64,000 nucleotides of DNA from Micractinium sp. NFX-FRZ (GCA_029339195.1 JAPTJF010000270.1:21002-85001), one strand, 5' to 3'. Shown: positions 32,351 to 44,167, numbered from the stretch's first letter. Notes: generated by a model from the sequence alone, not told the origin. Numbers and translations are program-made.

Positions 32351-35300
32351 TCAAGCCTGCTTCTGTGCCGCATATGTCGCCCGCGCCATCTCCTCCGCTG
32401 CTGCGCGCTGCACCCCCGACAGGCGGGGCCTGGAGGCGAGGGCGGGCAGGAAGACGGCGCGGATGCCCTCTGCAGCAGGCGGGGCAGGTTGGTTGGTTGG
32501 TTGGTTGGTTGGGAGAGAGCGGTGGCGCGGGCAGGAAGGCAGCAGAGAGCTGGCACACAAAGCAGTCCCGGCTTCGCAGCAGTTCGTGCAACGTGCCAGG
32601 GAGTAGCGCCAGCAGGCAGGCCTGCCCCGCCCCTGTTTTGCCTCCTCTTGCCCCTGCCTCACACCATCCCTGCCCCAGGCATGCCGTTCCCGTCCACACC
32701 ACGCCCACCCTCAACCCCACCGTCCCTCCCCACCACTGACCCTTCCAAATGATGGGCAGGATGATGCAGGCGGCAGAGTAGAGCAGCAGCATGCCCAGCC
32801 ACACGCCGCGCAGCGTGGGGCGCGGGAACAGCAGCCTGCGGGGCATTGGCATGTGGGCAGGAGCATGGGCAGGGTGAGCGCCAGGGGAAGGAGCAGCAGG
32901 GGGCGCATGCTGGCCTGATAGCCAAGCGCAGCCAGGTGAAGCAGGAGGGGGACAAGCAAGCACAAGCAGCACATCCACCACACTGCCGGTCTCACCAGGG
33001 CAACACAGGCCTAGCGCTGTCCACTTGCCCACTCAAGGCCTGCACCCACACCCATCCACTCCAAAGTGTGCCACCACAAAGAGAGGCTTTGCCCTTACGC
33101 TCCCCACCCCTAAAGGGGAGCCCCACCCCGCTGTGCCCACCTGCCCACTCCAAAGAGCGCCACCATGAAGAAGTGTGTGACCAGCACCGAGGGGCGGGGG
33201 TTGAGGCCCGACAGCAGCGACACCGGGCCGGCTGCAGGGGAGGGGACACCAGGGTGGGGCCACGGGGGTGAGGGACGGGATGAGGGGTTATGGGCATGTA
33301 CAGAGGGGGCAAGTGGGTGCCTCGTTATATCACAGTGGGGCAGGCACAATGAAGCCAGGGAAACAGGAGGGGGGCACAGCACAAGGGCGTCCGGCTGGGC
33401 TGGAACTTTGGCATAGGACCAGGCGGCTGGGATGGCAGGCAGGCAGGGTGGAGGGCAGGACCAGCAGCCCCTACGCCCTTCTCCTTACCGCTGTACATGC
33501 CGCCGAGCGCGAGGTAGTCGAAGCAGGCCTGCCGCATCTCCTCGTGTGCGCGGCTGTCGCTGGCGCAGAAGACCTGCCCAAGGAGGGAGGGAGGGAGGGA
33601 GGTTGGGAGGGAGGGGGCGAACAGCGGGGGGCACAGCGGATGACGAAGGGCTAGTGTGGGGTGGCCCCGAGGGCTGGCATCCCTCCGCCTCCCTGCTGGC
33701 CCCAGCAGGGCACCTCGGCCCATGCCCACTTTGGTATTAAGCCTCCCATCCATTCTCTTAATACAAAGGAAGTCATCCCGCACCGCCTGGCCCCAATCTT
33801 CGCCCACCCTGCCCCCCTTCCTGCCCCCCACCTTGTACAGCGCGTTTGCCAGGGTGTTGATGGTGGCGCTCACGGGCTTGCGGCGCACGTAGAAGGCGGA
33901 GGTGGCGTCTGCGGGCAGTGGGGGGGACAAACGGGCCGGGCAGGCAGGCGCGGGAGGGGATGAGTGCCGGGTGGGTGCCGCCCGCGGGCATAGCAGAGCA
34001 CGTGACGCATCGGATGCGTCGCGAACACAGAAAGCGGAGGCGGCGTGTGTGGGCGGGGAGGGAAGGGGCGGAGATTCCGGAGGTCATGAGTGCGGGGGAC
34101 ACTTGGAGAACAGGCAGCAGTACAGGGCAGGCATCAAAAGCAGGTGGGCGGTGCGGTTGGGAGGGGGAGCCCCCAGGTCCACCGCCCTAGGCGCCCCGAC
34201 CACACGCCCCTCCCCTCCTCACACACCCGCGGTGGCTGCCTTGTTGGCCAGGCTGGGCAGCGGGCGCAGCATGTCGCACAGCAGGTTGGTGTCCGCAAAG
34301 GCAACAGTCATGCCGCCGCCTGCGGGCAGGGGGGCAGGGGGGGCGGGTGGGGGCCCAGGAGAGACATTGCAGTTCAGGGTCAAGCAGGGGGCAACACACA
34401 GCGAAGACACAGGCAGACAGGCGGTAGAGACATACAGCCCAGGAGGAGCATGCAAGAGTGGTGCCTACTGGCGCACTGCTGACCGCTGCGCACACGCTGC
34501 CAATCCATTCCCACAGGTCAGGCGGCCTGGGCCCTCTGGGGCACCCACCTGTCAGTGGGTGCCGCATGTTGAATGCGTCTCCAAGCAGCAGAGCGCCCGC
34601 GGGGTGCAGCGGCTGGCTGGTGACCTGCGGGAGGGCGGGGTGGGGTGGGGTGGGGCCAGCAGTGCGATGCAGGTGGTAGGCAGTTTGGGTTTGGGAATCA
34701 TGGTCGGGGTGAGTGAGCAGCAGCAGCAGCAGCAACAGAAAGGGTAAACACGGGTTGCAGTGGGCAGGCGGTGGGCTGTGGATGGCGCAGAGTGGCAGGT
34801 GTGCAGCCGCTGTCCAGGCATGCCAGGCCAGGCAGAACTTGGCGGCAGGGGAGTGCTGTTTCCCCTCACTGCCCTTGCCCACTTCTAGCTCTCTCTCTGA
34901 CAGGTCGCATGCCCCCGTGGCTGCCAGCACTGCAGAGTGCCCCCACCTGCTTGTTCTGCATGCACCGGATGCGGCCGTGCTTCACCGCCGCCTCAAAGGC
35001 GGGGCGCAGCGAGGCGGGGACCTGCGGGGTGTGGAGGCACCGCCAGCAATGGCGTGTGAGGAGCAGGGGTACAGCGGTAGCATGCGGCCGCCTCGAAAGG
35101 GGGGGGCGCAGCGAGGCGGGGACCTGCAAGAGCGGGCGTCAACGAGGGGACAGCAGCCAGTCACGTGGTCCGTCTGATACCAGCTCTGGGGGCATTGTAC
35201 GCCAGGTGTCATTCCAGCTTCTCCCTGGAATGCCCGGCGCACCTGCTCAGCAAGACAGCAACCTACCTGCGCTGCCACAGTGTCTAGCAGGTACCACTCC

Positions 35301-38283
35301 ACCCCCCCACCCGCCATCCTGGCCCCTTGCAGTACCAAGAGCAGTACCAAACCGGGGCAGTGCGCCCACCTGCGGCGCCACGGTGTCCAGCAGGTACCAC
35401 TCCAGCTCCCCTCCCGTCACGCTGGGCAGCTTCTCGCCGGGGTAGTCAACCAGGCAGCGCACCTGCGTGGGGGGGGGGGGCGGCGAGGGGGAGGCGGAGC
35501 CAGCGTGAGGGGCGAGGGTGAGAGAGGGAGTCATAGGGGGGAGGCTAGCAGGGAGGTTGGGTGAGGATGGTAAGGGAGATTGGCCCTCCCGGGGAGGCCA
35601 TGAAGGCACCGCCCAGCCCTTGCTGGCCCGGCGTCAGCAGCCTTTGCAGCCGCCCCGCCCAGCTGGGCCCCCTTGCTGGCGCCCCCGTCCCGCACCTCTG
35701 TGGGCGAGATGGGGTAGAAGAGGAAGGGGGAGGGCTTGCCGAGCACGACGTGGCCGTAGTTGGGGTGCGGCAGCGGGCAGTCCTGCAGGGCAGGGTGGCA
35801 GCAGCGGGGCGGGTAAGAGTGGAGGGCAGGCGGCGGAAGTGAGGGCGCAGCACTGCAGGCGGTGGCAGTGGCAGTGGGAGCAGTACAACACAGGCAGGGT
35901 GGTGCAGTGGGCGGCGCGCGGCAGAGGCAGCGCAGGCCATGCAGCGCCGTGCCAGGCACGACGGCATGCCAGGCTGGCCGCAGCAGCACCGCCCACCCCC
36001 CACCTTGAGCAGCAGGCCGATGAAGAAGGAGGGGTGGTTGACGTCGGGCACCGACAGCTTCCGCCGGAAAGAGCTGTACATGCCGTCGCACACGATCTGG
36101 GGGAACATGGGGGGAGTGGGAGGGAGGCACCAGGGTGAGGGACGAGGAGGCAGGACCGCCTACTTCCGGCATGATGAGCTGTACATGCTGTCGCACACAA
36201 TCTGTTGTTTGAACGGGGCGAAAGGGTAGACCGAGGGAGGGAGGGTGAGGCGGGGCGGGCAGCATTTTGCAGAGAGGCGCTGTGCATGCCGGCGCGCACA
36301 CGTTCTGTTGCCGTTCACAGTCAAGCCTGAGAGGGTGGCAGGCTGCCTGGCTGAGCACAGCGTTTTCACTGCCACCACATGCCGGTGCTGCTGTGCCAGC
36401 TGCTGCCCCAAACTACATCGCAGACCGCACCGCCTCTGCCCCAGCCTCACCGCCCCTGGCTCACCGTGAGATGCGCTGTCGCCACGTGGTCCTCCCCATC
36501 GCTCCCCTTGTAGCACACGCCCGTCACCACCTGCCCCTCCTCCCAGTCACCGCCCTGGTCTGCAGGCAGATCAGGGGCCGGGGAGGGCACAGGCAGGCTG
36601 GGAAGTGAGGCGGGTGGATGGGAGAGGAGGCGGATGGGAGAGGAGGCGGGTGGGGCAGCCGCAGCACTGGTGGGCAGGCGTGCATGGTGCATGCAGCTGA
36701 CCGTGCTGCTGGCTACTGGCTAGCATCACACTGCACCCCCCACTTTCTGCCGTCCGTCAACCGGGCACCATCCACCAATTTTCCAACTTGCGCAAATGAC
36801 CCTGCAGCACGCCCGCCGTACTTCTCAGTGCTTCCCGCAGCCACCAGGCGAATCGCGCCCAGCCACACCACCCCTGGTACTCTCCCCAAGCCCACCCACC
36901 GTTGACCAGCTTGCGCACGTATGCCTGCCGCACCGTGACGGTCTTCTGGCTGGCGGCTGCCTGGCGCAGCTTCTGCACAAATCTGCAGGGTAGTGAGGTA
37001 GGCAGGCGGGCCAGACCGGCAAAGGATATGCGTTGGGTGGTGCCAGCAGGTGGTGAATTGTTGTGCTGAGGTGTGTTGAGGTGGCAGGGCCACAGGCGCT
37101 GTCTGCGGGGCAGCACGGCCTAGGAAGGCAATTACGGCAAGCCAGCGATTCCAGGTGCTTTCAAATACCCCTCATGAGAAGCAGGCACATCTGGGCAGAC
37201 GACAGCGCGCCGCTGCCTCTCCACCTCACTCCCCGCAGCGCGCATTCGACAATAGACACGGTGGAAGGAGCGTCCGCTACGCCCCCGCCCGCACCCCCAC
37301 ATCCACCCACACCCACCCCCAGCCACAAGGCACATAACCAAGAGGTATACCAGCATGCCACTGCCCCCCAGCCTGCTCCAGTGCCAGCCCAGTGCTGGCC
37401 TCACTGACCTGCCGTGGTGGAAGGAGCGCCCCGCCACATCCTCCCCCAGCCCCTCCATCGGGTAGGCCACCTTGGCCTCCCGCCCCTCCTTGAACAAGCA
37501 GTAGCCTTGCACCTGCACAGAAGTGGGGCAGCAGGCGCGACGCGTCAGGTGGCCCACCCCCTCCGCCGCTGCCTGCGCCCTGCCACCCTATCGATCAGCA
37601 TGCTGCCATGCAGTTGCCCGCGGCCTCATCACCAAAGCCCATTCCTCTATTCTGCCCAATCGTCGGCTAGTGGCAAGGCCGGCCCACCTTCTGTGCATCA
37701 ATGCCGTCCACGCAGTGCGCCAGGCCCAGCCGCTTCAGCGCCAGGTAGCCCCCCGGCTGCAGCAGCTCGCCTACGATCCGGTCGGGCTGGGAGAGCTCAC
37801 GCTCCAGCAGCAGCACCCGCCGGCCGCAGCAGCCCTGCTGGTACGCAAAGGCGGCGCCCGCCACGCCTGCACCCACGATGATCAGATCCCACACCTGCCA
37901 GCAACATGGGGGGCATGGAGTGAGGTTTGGTGTTGAGCGCCTGTGGGAGGGTGTGCGCAGGGTGCCAATAGAAGCAGGGAGAGAGAAGAATGGGGCGGGG
38001 GGCGGCAGGAGGCAGCAGGGAGTGGAGGCGGCGACGGCGGTTGCCGGGCGGTTGCTGGCGGGGGGAGCAGCGAAGCAGTGTCTGGGGGCGCGTGCGAGGG
38101 CACAGTGCCCTCGCCAGTGTAGCAGCACCCCTCCCACTACCTCCAGCCTTGATACCCCTCACTGACCGCCGGGTCCTGGCTGCGGTCGTCTGCCGATGGC
38201 ACCGCCGCCAGCACCATCCCAGTGTCCTCCCGCTCCGGCTCTGGCGCCGCTGTGGCGGCGCCATTAGAGCGTGTTCGCGCCAT
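32351..38283 (-). CDS. SQE: Squalene epoxidase (squalene monooxygenase)
   Basis: About 15 exons on the minus strand. The ATG at 38283 starts MARTRSNGAATAAPEPERED; the first exon joins to VWDLIIVGAGVAGAAFAYQQ, the FAD-binding GxGxxG site, followed by RVLLLERELSQPDRIVGE and LLQPGGYLALKRLGL. Later exons give CLFKEGREAKVAYPMEG, GRSFHHGR, FVQKLRQAA, IVCDGMYSSFRRKLS, NYGHVVLGKPSPFLFYPIS, TRCLVDYPGEKLP-type sequence, VPASLRPAFEAAVKHGRIR, GALLLGDAFNMRHPLTGGGM (second FAD contact, GD motif, across two exons), SAFYVRRKPVSATINTLANAL and CFDYLALGGMYSGGPVSLLS. A hydrophobic end (LLLYSAACIILPIIW) is the usual ER-membrane tail. It makes 2,3-oxidosqualene for sterol synthesis. Four of its junctions carry tandem partial copies. 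The stop is at 32351. Confidence 0.93.
32487..32511. repeat. (GGTT)n microsatellite
   Basis: Six tandem GGTT units in the last intron of the squalene epoxidase gene, just upstream of the acceptor for the final exon. Confidence 0.9.
33058..33172 (-). repeat. Partial copy of a squalene epoxidase exon end (89-bp offset)
   Basis: Bases 33147-33172, inside the VTHFFMVALFGVG exon close to its donor, recur at 33058-33083 in the downstream intron (ACTCCAAAG, GCCACCA conserved; several mismatches). Confidence 0.75.
34988..35127 (-). repeat. Copy of an acceptor plus exon start (100-bp offset)
   Basis: The acceptor and first codons of the squalene epoxidase exon VPASLRPAFEAAVKH (34988-35025) are repeated at 35088-35127 in the preceding intron, with a few indels. 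The upstream copy retains an AG acceptor and reads VPASLRPP. Confidence 0.85.
35265..35404 (-). repeat. Copy of an exon end plus donor (103-bp offset)
   Basis: Bases 35368-35404 encode LEWYLLDTVAPQ at the end of a squalene epoxidase exon. The same block recurs at 35265-35301 in the following intron, reading VEWYLLDTVAAQV. Only about five bases differ. Confidence 0.88.
36058..36307 (-). repeat. Three graded tandem copies of an acceptor plus exon start (103-105 bp period)
   Basis: The exon start IVCDGMYSSFRRK (36058-36099) has a close copy at 36163-36204 (IVCDSMYSSCRK) and a more decayed one at about 36268-36307. Spacing is 105 and about 103 bp. Divergence increases with distance from the exon, as expected from repeated duplication of one junction. 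Confidence 0.88.
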
Positions 38284-38896
38284 CGGCTATGCTTGCGCGC
38301 TCCGCTACAGGTGGATATGGCGATCGAAGGAGAGGCAGGGGCTCTGTCAAGCGCGGCTGCGGCACGGGGCAGAGCAGGAGTGCAAAGCGCCGGGCTGGCG
38401 CCCGCTGCCGCGTCCGATAGAATGCGCTCAAGAAACAGACCCTTGTGATCACCTGTCGGCTGGGAAGCTCAACCACTGGCGGAGCTGGTGCAGGTGCAGG
38501 TGCAGGCAGCGCGGGGCGTGAGCAGGCAGGCTACACAGTGGCTAAAACACAGAATTTTGATCGGTGGTTGCGGAGCCAAACCCAAATTCAATTTGGAGGC
38601 ACGTCTCCCCTGTGGCCCGGCCACGTCGTCGGCCCCTCTCGGCCTCTTCGCGTCCCACCTCTCCGGCGGCTCGCGAGCGCGTCAAATTACACCGCATGGC
38701 TGCCAGTAGAGGTAGAGTGACATGGTGAGCAGAGGAAGCCCGCTTGGTGGTCAAACCATGACGGGCCCAACATGCCGCGAGCGGGCGGCGGCCACAGAGA
38801 GGGGAGCAAGGGGGCCAAGGGGTCGAGCAGGGTAGTGTGCGCGGGGTAAGACGGCCCGAGGTAGGCAGCACAAGAATGGTGAAAGTAGTTTGGTTC
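38284..38896. other. Promoter of squalene epoxidase and 3' region of cpSRP43
   Basis: Both neighbours are on the minus strand. TTACA at 38687-38691 reads TGTAA on the minus strand, about 210 bp after the cpSRP43 stop, and is a plausible poly(A) signal. A short GCAGGT repeat lies at about 38488-38505. No gene is recognised. Confidence 0.45.
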
Positions 38897-41800
38897 TCAC
38901 GCCGCAGTGCTCTGCAGCTGCGCTGCGGGAGCCGCCGCCGCCGCCACGGCGCCGCCTGCTGCATGCCCGCCGCTGCTGCCGGCCATCAGCGGGCCGCCGG
39001 GCCCGCCGCTGCCGTTGCCGCCGTCGTCCTTGCCTTCGCGCTGCTTCTGCTCGAACTGGGCAATCAGGTCTGGGCTGACATGCTCCTCTGGCTCCCATGT
39101 GTCCGGGTAGTCGTCCTGCCACCTGCAGCGCCAGAAGCGGGAAAAGGGGGCACACCAGGTGTGGGCTGATGTGCAATAAGGTGGCGTGCAGGCTCCCATG
39201 CTGGTGTTTGGGGACAGCCGTCCTGCCACCTGCGGCAGAGTAGGAGGTTGGCAGGGAGTGTGGCAGGCACAGCAGCACACGGTGACCTGTGGCCTGCATC
39301 TGCGGCACACTCTGTGTTGCTGCAGTGCTGTTTAATTAATGAATGAATGACCTGTGGCCCGGCGGGCCGAACTTGCAGACCCTCACACCGGGCTGTGCCC
39401 CGCACACAGGGCTTGCAGACACACACTGAACTGCGCCGCCGAACAGAGCTTGCAGCGCACACTGGGCTGCGCCACCCGCACAGAGCTTGCAGACCCACAC
39501 ACAGGGCTGCAGCCCCCACAGGGCAGCCCACCAGCACTGGAGCCGGCACCCACCTGACGAGGTACTTGCGCATGGTGCCCCGCTGCCGGCAGTCCACCAC
39601 CTCTGCCGCCTGCGCGTACTCCAGCCCCGACTCGTAGTCGTCCACCACCTCCTGGCTCACATACTTGGCGTCCACCCAGATGGGCTGCAGAGGGAGCACA
39701 GGGTGGGAGCGGGAGCGAAAGGGGTAGGGGAGGGTGAGGGGGCGGTGCAGGGGGAGGTTCAAGTAAGTGACCCAGCGCCTCGTGGGGAGGCGCAGGGAGG
39801 CTGGCAGCAGCCACAGTGGGGGACGGGAAGGGACATGGAATACTTCACCCGCGGAGCCCACGCGTGCGCGGGTGCGTGGGAGATCACGCAAAGCAGCGGT
39901 GGCACCCCGCCCGCCCCGCAAACCCCACCCCCAAGCCCCCCAAGTCACCCGCCCTCACCTCCTCCTCCTCCCCAAACTTGATCAGCCACTCGGTGCGCAG
40001 GGGGCCTGCCGCCGCCTCCTCCTCCTCCTTCTTCGCCTCCTCCTCTCCCTCCTTCTTCTCCCCCGCCGCTGCCTCGGCCTCTGCAGCCGCCTTTGCCGCG
40101 TCGGCCGCCTTGCTCTCCTTGGCCTCCGCCTCGGCAGCCGCCTTCTTCGCCGCCGCCTCCTCCTCCTCCTGCTCCTGCCCGGGCCGCACCTCCCGCTTGC
40201 CCAGCACCGCCATCGGCTCAACGTCCTCAAACATGTTGGCTGCACAGGGGGGAGGTGAAGGGGCACGGGGAGGGGCGCCGGGATGTGAGGGACACGAGGA
40301 AATTTCCAATGAACGGCACGGGGAAGTGAATCGCACGGGGGGTGAGTAGGGGAAGGGGAACAGTCGAAATGGAGATGGAGCCGAGGTTGGGGGGAGCAGG
40401 CAGGCACAACAGGCCCCAAGGACTCTCACCAGCCTGCAGTCCTGGGCACAGCGCGGCCCCGCACACATTTACGCCCACAAGCGGAGTGGCGGAAGTGGGG
40501 CACCGGGCAGCATACATGCCGCCCCCCAGGCCGGCCTGAGCAGTGCAGCCTATTCTTAGGTCACACCCCAGCCAAGTGCAGCGTGCACATTATGAGCCCC
40601 CCGGCACAGCACGGGCACGCACAACAGGGGCGGCAGAGCGCCCATCGTGCACGCACCCGTCAGCATGGCGACGACATTCTCCAGCGCCATGCGCCGCTGC
40701 ACAAGCATGGGGTTGCCGGGGGGCAGGGCCGCGCGCAGGCCCTCCACCAGTTCGAGCGGGCTGCGGGGGGAGATGAGGGGGAGGCGGGGGCGGTGAGCCA
40801 GCAGAGGAGGGGGCCAACAGCAGCATGTGAGGAGGAGGGAGTGCGCAGAAGGGGAGGGTGAGCCAACAGCAGCATGTGAGGGAACATTGGCGCCTGCATG
40901 GGGCTGCCGGGGGGCAGCGACGTATAGAGGGCAATGCAGGGAGAGGGGGCGGGGGTGACGCAGAGAAAAGGGAAGTGAGGCAGGTGCTGTGCGGCAGAGC
41001 GGCATGAGGCGAGGCCATGCCAGAGGCAGGCGGGCCAGTTGCATGCGACGCGTCCGATTGGCCTAGCCAGGCGGCCCCTCCCTGAACCCTAAATCCCGGC
41101 GGCCCCGTGCCGCCCCCATTTCTCCTCACTGCACCGCACCTGCGCCCCTGCCGGTCCTCCTGCTCGGGGTCGGCGCCCCCTGCCAGCAGGGCGCCAATGG
41201 TGGTGGTGTGCATGTACCCCGCCGCCATGTGCAGGGGGGTGTAGCCTGCACGCCAGGGTGGAGTCAGGTTGGGGGGTGTGAGGGGTGCAGGCGGGGGCAG
41301 ATGAGCACTCGGCCCAGCCCAGCCCACGCCTCCTCCGCAAGCCGACCGTCGCAGCACAGCACAGCACAGCACAGCACGACTTCCAAGGAAACCACTTGCT
41401 GACCTTCCCCTGTTGACACGGGGGGCCGCTGCACAGGCAGGAAAAGTGCAGAGCAAGTGCTAAGGGAGTCAAGTGTGCCCCTGCCCCCCTCCCCCAGCTC
41501 ACCCTCCTTGTCCGCCAGGTCCACCTCCCCCCCCGCCTTGAGCAGCTTCTCCACCAGCGGCGCCTTGCCCATGGCCGCAGCAAAGTGCAGCGCCGACCGA
41601 CGGTTCTCATCCACTGCGGCAACGGTGGTGGGAAGGGGAGGAGCAGGTGGGACGGGCCGAGGTGGCGGGCACTGAAGCGGGGCCAGGTTGCGGCGAGCAG
41701 AGTGGCTGGGTGGCAGCAGTGCACGTGCAGGCAAGCGGGAGCGGCTGCAGGGTTGGTTGGGCCACGGACCGGGCCGCCCCACGCGTGTGCACGTGTGGCG

Positions 41801-42967
41801 CTCGCACCTGTGACAGCTAGCACATCTCCCCCCACCTCCATCATCTTGCTGATCTGCTCCTCATCCCCCTGCGTGCGAGGGAAGCGCATACAGCAGGGCA
41901 CGTAAAACACTTTGGACGGTGCGCTAGGGCAGGGCAGCGCATGGCAGGGGACGGAGAGGCGGGGCAGAGCGAGCGCAGGATGGCCAGAGCAGAGCAAAGC
42001 AGAGCAAAGCAGAGCGCAGCAGTCCCATCATCATGCCTGCAACTGGGCGCACGCACACAGCAAAGATGAGCAGACACCCCTCCCTGTTCCTCCCTCTGCC
42101 AGCAGCAGCACTCCTGCACCCTTCCCCACACTGGCAAACACGACGCGCCCCCACATGCGCTGCACCGCGACCCCGCTCCGCCCCACCTTCTTGACAGCGC
42201 CCCACCAGCGCTGCTGGTAGTCTCGCAGCAGGTTGTCAGCCAAGTTGGTGGCCACCTCCCTGCAGCACACATAGGGACGGCACAGAGCCTTGTATGCCGT
42301 CAAGGCAAGGCCATGCGGTGCCCACGAGGTGGCAGACTGTTGGCCAGGCTCTTGGTGGCCAGAGCTCAGAAGGGTGCAAGGGCGGGTGAATGGATGGCAG
42401 CCGCCAGCAGAGAGCATAAGCAAGCGCATCCTCACACCGATGGCACAGCACCATCCATCTGAGCAGGACGTGGTGCAGCAGCAGAGCGGAGCTGTGTAGC
42501 AGTGCAGCACAGCACAGCATAGCAGCACACAAGCAGCGTAGCAGTATCACACACACAAATCAGCAGCACACAGTACCAGGTGCGCACCAGGTGTCCGGAG
42601 AGCCGTCCTTCCACTCCACCAGATACTCCACACGTGGCGTGTCGTCCTCATTCTTCAGCACCCGAATACCCTTCAAGTCCTTCACCTCCACAATTTCACC
42701 CTGCCCAAAGCCGGGCAGCGACGCCACAGCGAGGGAGGCGCGCCGAGAGGGCACGGCAAGGCCGCCAGGCGGCGCACAGGTGGCGGCAGCGGCGGCGGCA
42801 GCGCGCTGCCCCCATTGCCGCTGCTGCTGGGCTCCCCTCTGCGCAGCGAGAGCTGGTGTTTGTGCGTACGAGGTGGAGGCGCCCGCGCAAGTGCGGTTGC
42901 CCGCCGCTAGCGGCCGGGCCGCTGCTGGCGCTGTGCCGGCGAGAGCGGTGCACCCTGCCGGCGACAT
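38897..42967 (-). CDS. CAO: Chloroplast signal recognition particle 43 kDa protein (cpSRP43)
   Basis: Nine exons on the minus strand, with starts near 42967, 42260, 41870, 41615, 41250, 40761, 40240, 39687 and 39123. The N terminus is a Ser/Ala/Arg-rich plastid transit peptide. Chromodomain 1 follows (GEIVEVKDLKGIRVLK, VEYLVEWKDGSPDTW). Next come NLADNLLRDYQQRWWGAVKK and the ankyrin repeats (DENRRSALHFAAAMGKAPLV, GYTPLHMAAGYMHTTTIGAL, ALENVVAML). Then a long Glu/Ala/Lys linker (about 40190-39990), and chromodomains 2 and 3 (WVDAKYVSQEVVDDYESG; WQDDYPDTWEPEEHVSPD). This is the plant order CD1-ankyrin-CD2-CD3. cpSRP43 chaperones light-harvesting proteins and, with cpSRP54, delivers them to the thylakoid translocase Alb3. 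A short Gly/Ala tail ends at the stop at 38897. One junction is duplicated and one intron has a small telomere-type insert. Confidence 0.93.
39091..39235 (-). repeat. Copy of an acceptor plus exon start in cpSRP43 (about 101-106 bp offset)
   Basis: The start of the last cpSRP43 exon (WQDDYPDTWEP, 39091-39127) is repeated, with changes, at 39192-39235 in the preceding intron, where it reads WQDGCPQTPAWEP. CTCCCATG and TCCTGCCACCTGC are the conserved ends. Confidence 0.8.
39372..39525. repeat. Four-copy minisatellite, 37-40 bp period, in an intron
   Basis: CTTGCAG followed by CACAC and GGGCTG recurs at 39372, 39412, 39449 and 39486 in the cpSRP43 intron before the CD3 exon. On the gene strand each unit contains CTGCAAG and GTGTG. 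Confidence 0.8.
41070..41106 (-). repeat. Small telomere-type insert flanked by a 9-bp direct repeat
   Basis: GGCGGCCCC occurs at 41070-41078 and 41098-41106. Between them is a 19-bp segment with AACCCTAAATCCC. It lies in the cpSRP43 intron after the ankyrin exon that ends EQEDRQGRR. Confidence 0.6.
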
Positions 42968-43313
42968 TGCTGCTTTGAACGAATGCTATTTGCTTGGTAT
43001 GCCGTGAAAAAAGCGCTGCAACCCTGCAGGACGACGGGTGTGACGGAGATAGTGTGTGGCCTGCTGCTTGCGGGATCTCTGTGCACTGAAATAAGCTCTG
43101 TAAGGTGGAGGGGTATTGGGAAGCCCAGCGAGACGGCAGGGCGCGCCCCTGCATGATCCGAGCCTGCGGATGTGTCGTGATAAGGGGCGCAGCATGAAGG
43201 GCTGTTTCGGAGGGTGGCATCGTGGCTGTTGACCTGTGTGCAGTAGAGACTACCTGTTTCGAACGTGTGCCTGTCCACCAGGCCCTTCAACCGAGTGGCG
43301 AGCAGCAAGGAGC
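42968..43313. promoter_or_regulatory. Shared divergent promoter region
   Basis: 346 bp between the start codons of cpSRP43 (minus) and the small putative plastid protein (plus); it must contain both promoters. Both products look plastid-targeted, so co-expression is possible but not shown. No TATA box is obvious. Confidence 0.5.
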
Positions 43314-44167
43314 ATGTCAGCATTCACCGTTGCTGCCCCAGTTGGTGCCGCCTGCTCGCAGGCAGCGGCCCTGAAGCCTGGCAGGCTCATGAGGCGGGCC
43401 GTGCAACGCTGCAGTCCGCTGCGGAGCAGCACCGGCAGCGGCGGCGGCGGCAGTGCTGGCGGTGAGGAGGGTGACGCGGGCGCCGCCTTTGTCCAGCGCT
43501 TCCAGTCGATCTCGGCTGATCTGCTGGCCAACGCTCAGCCTGTCAACGTAGGCGGCAGCAGCGGCTGCTGTGGTGGCAGCGGGGCAGACGAAGGCGCACA
43601 GGAGGGGGTGAGCTGCTGCCGGGAGCTTTACTCGCGGCTGGCTGGGCTGGTGCTGCCCGTGCGTTGATGCCCGTGCATCGATGCCTGTGGGGTGCTTGTT
43701 CTGGCATGTTTTGTGTGGGGCGTTGCCTGTGGTGAGCTGCCTGGGGCACCTCTGCAGCCCATTGCTTGCCACCCCCATGCCTGCGCTGCATTGAGCGCCA
43801 CTCCCTCCCAAAACCCACACCTTCCGCGCGCCCACCAACTCGTTTCACCCTGCCTCCCCGGCCCCCTGCTGCTCTGCAGTCTGCCGGCGGCTGCTGCGGC
43901 GGCAGCGGCGGCGACGGCGCCAGCGCGCAGGCAGCCACGTCAGCGGTGAGCCAGCAGCTGAACAGCATGATGGGGGGGATGGAGGGCAGCCTGACACGTG
44001 AGGACCTGCGGGCCGCGTTCGAGGCGCTGCCGCGGTCCGCCGGCGGCAGCAGCGGTGGGGGTGCTGACGGCGGGGAGCGGTTCCTGGATGTGGCGGCAAT
44101 CCTGCGGGGCGAGGGGGGCGGCGAGGGGGAGGACGACGATGCTGAGCTGGACGCTCTGGTGGTGTGA
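43314..44167 (+). CDS. Small hypothetical protein, putative plastid transit peptide
   Basis: Two exons: 43314 to about 43607 and about 43881-44167, joined across a GTGAGC donor and a CTGCAG acceptor. The N terminus (MSAFTVAAPVGAACSQAAAL, then KPGRLMRRAVQR) is rich in Ala, Ser and Arg and lacks acids, as in algal plastid transit peptides. After a Gly/Ser stretch comes GAAFVQRFQSISADLLANAQ. The second exon has SAVSQQLNSMMGGMEGSLTR followed by EDLRAAFEALP and an acidic end. I do not recognise the family. The gene is divergent from cpSRP43. Confidence 0.65.

Noticed and set aside
39372..39525. Possible protein-coding Cys/Arg-rich repeat
   Set aside because: It lies within a cpSRP43 intron between two well-matched exons, and the frame is not maintained across units.
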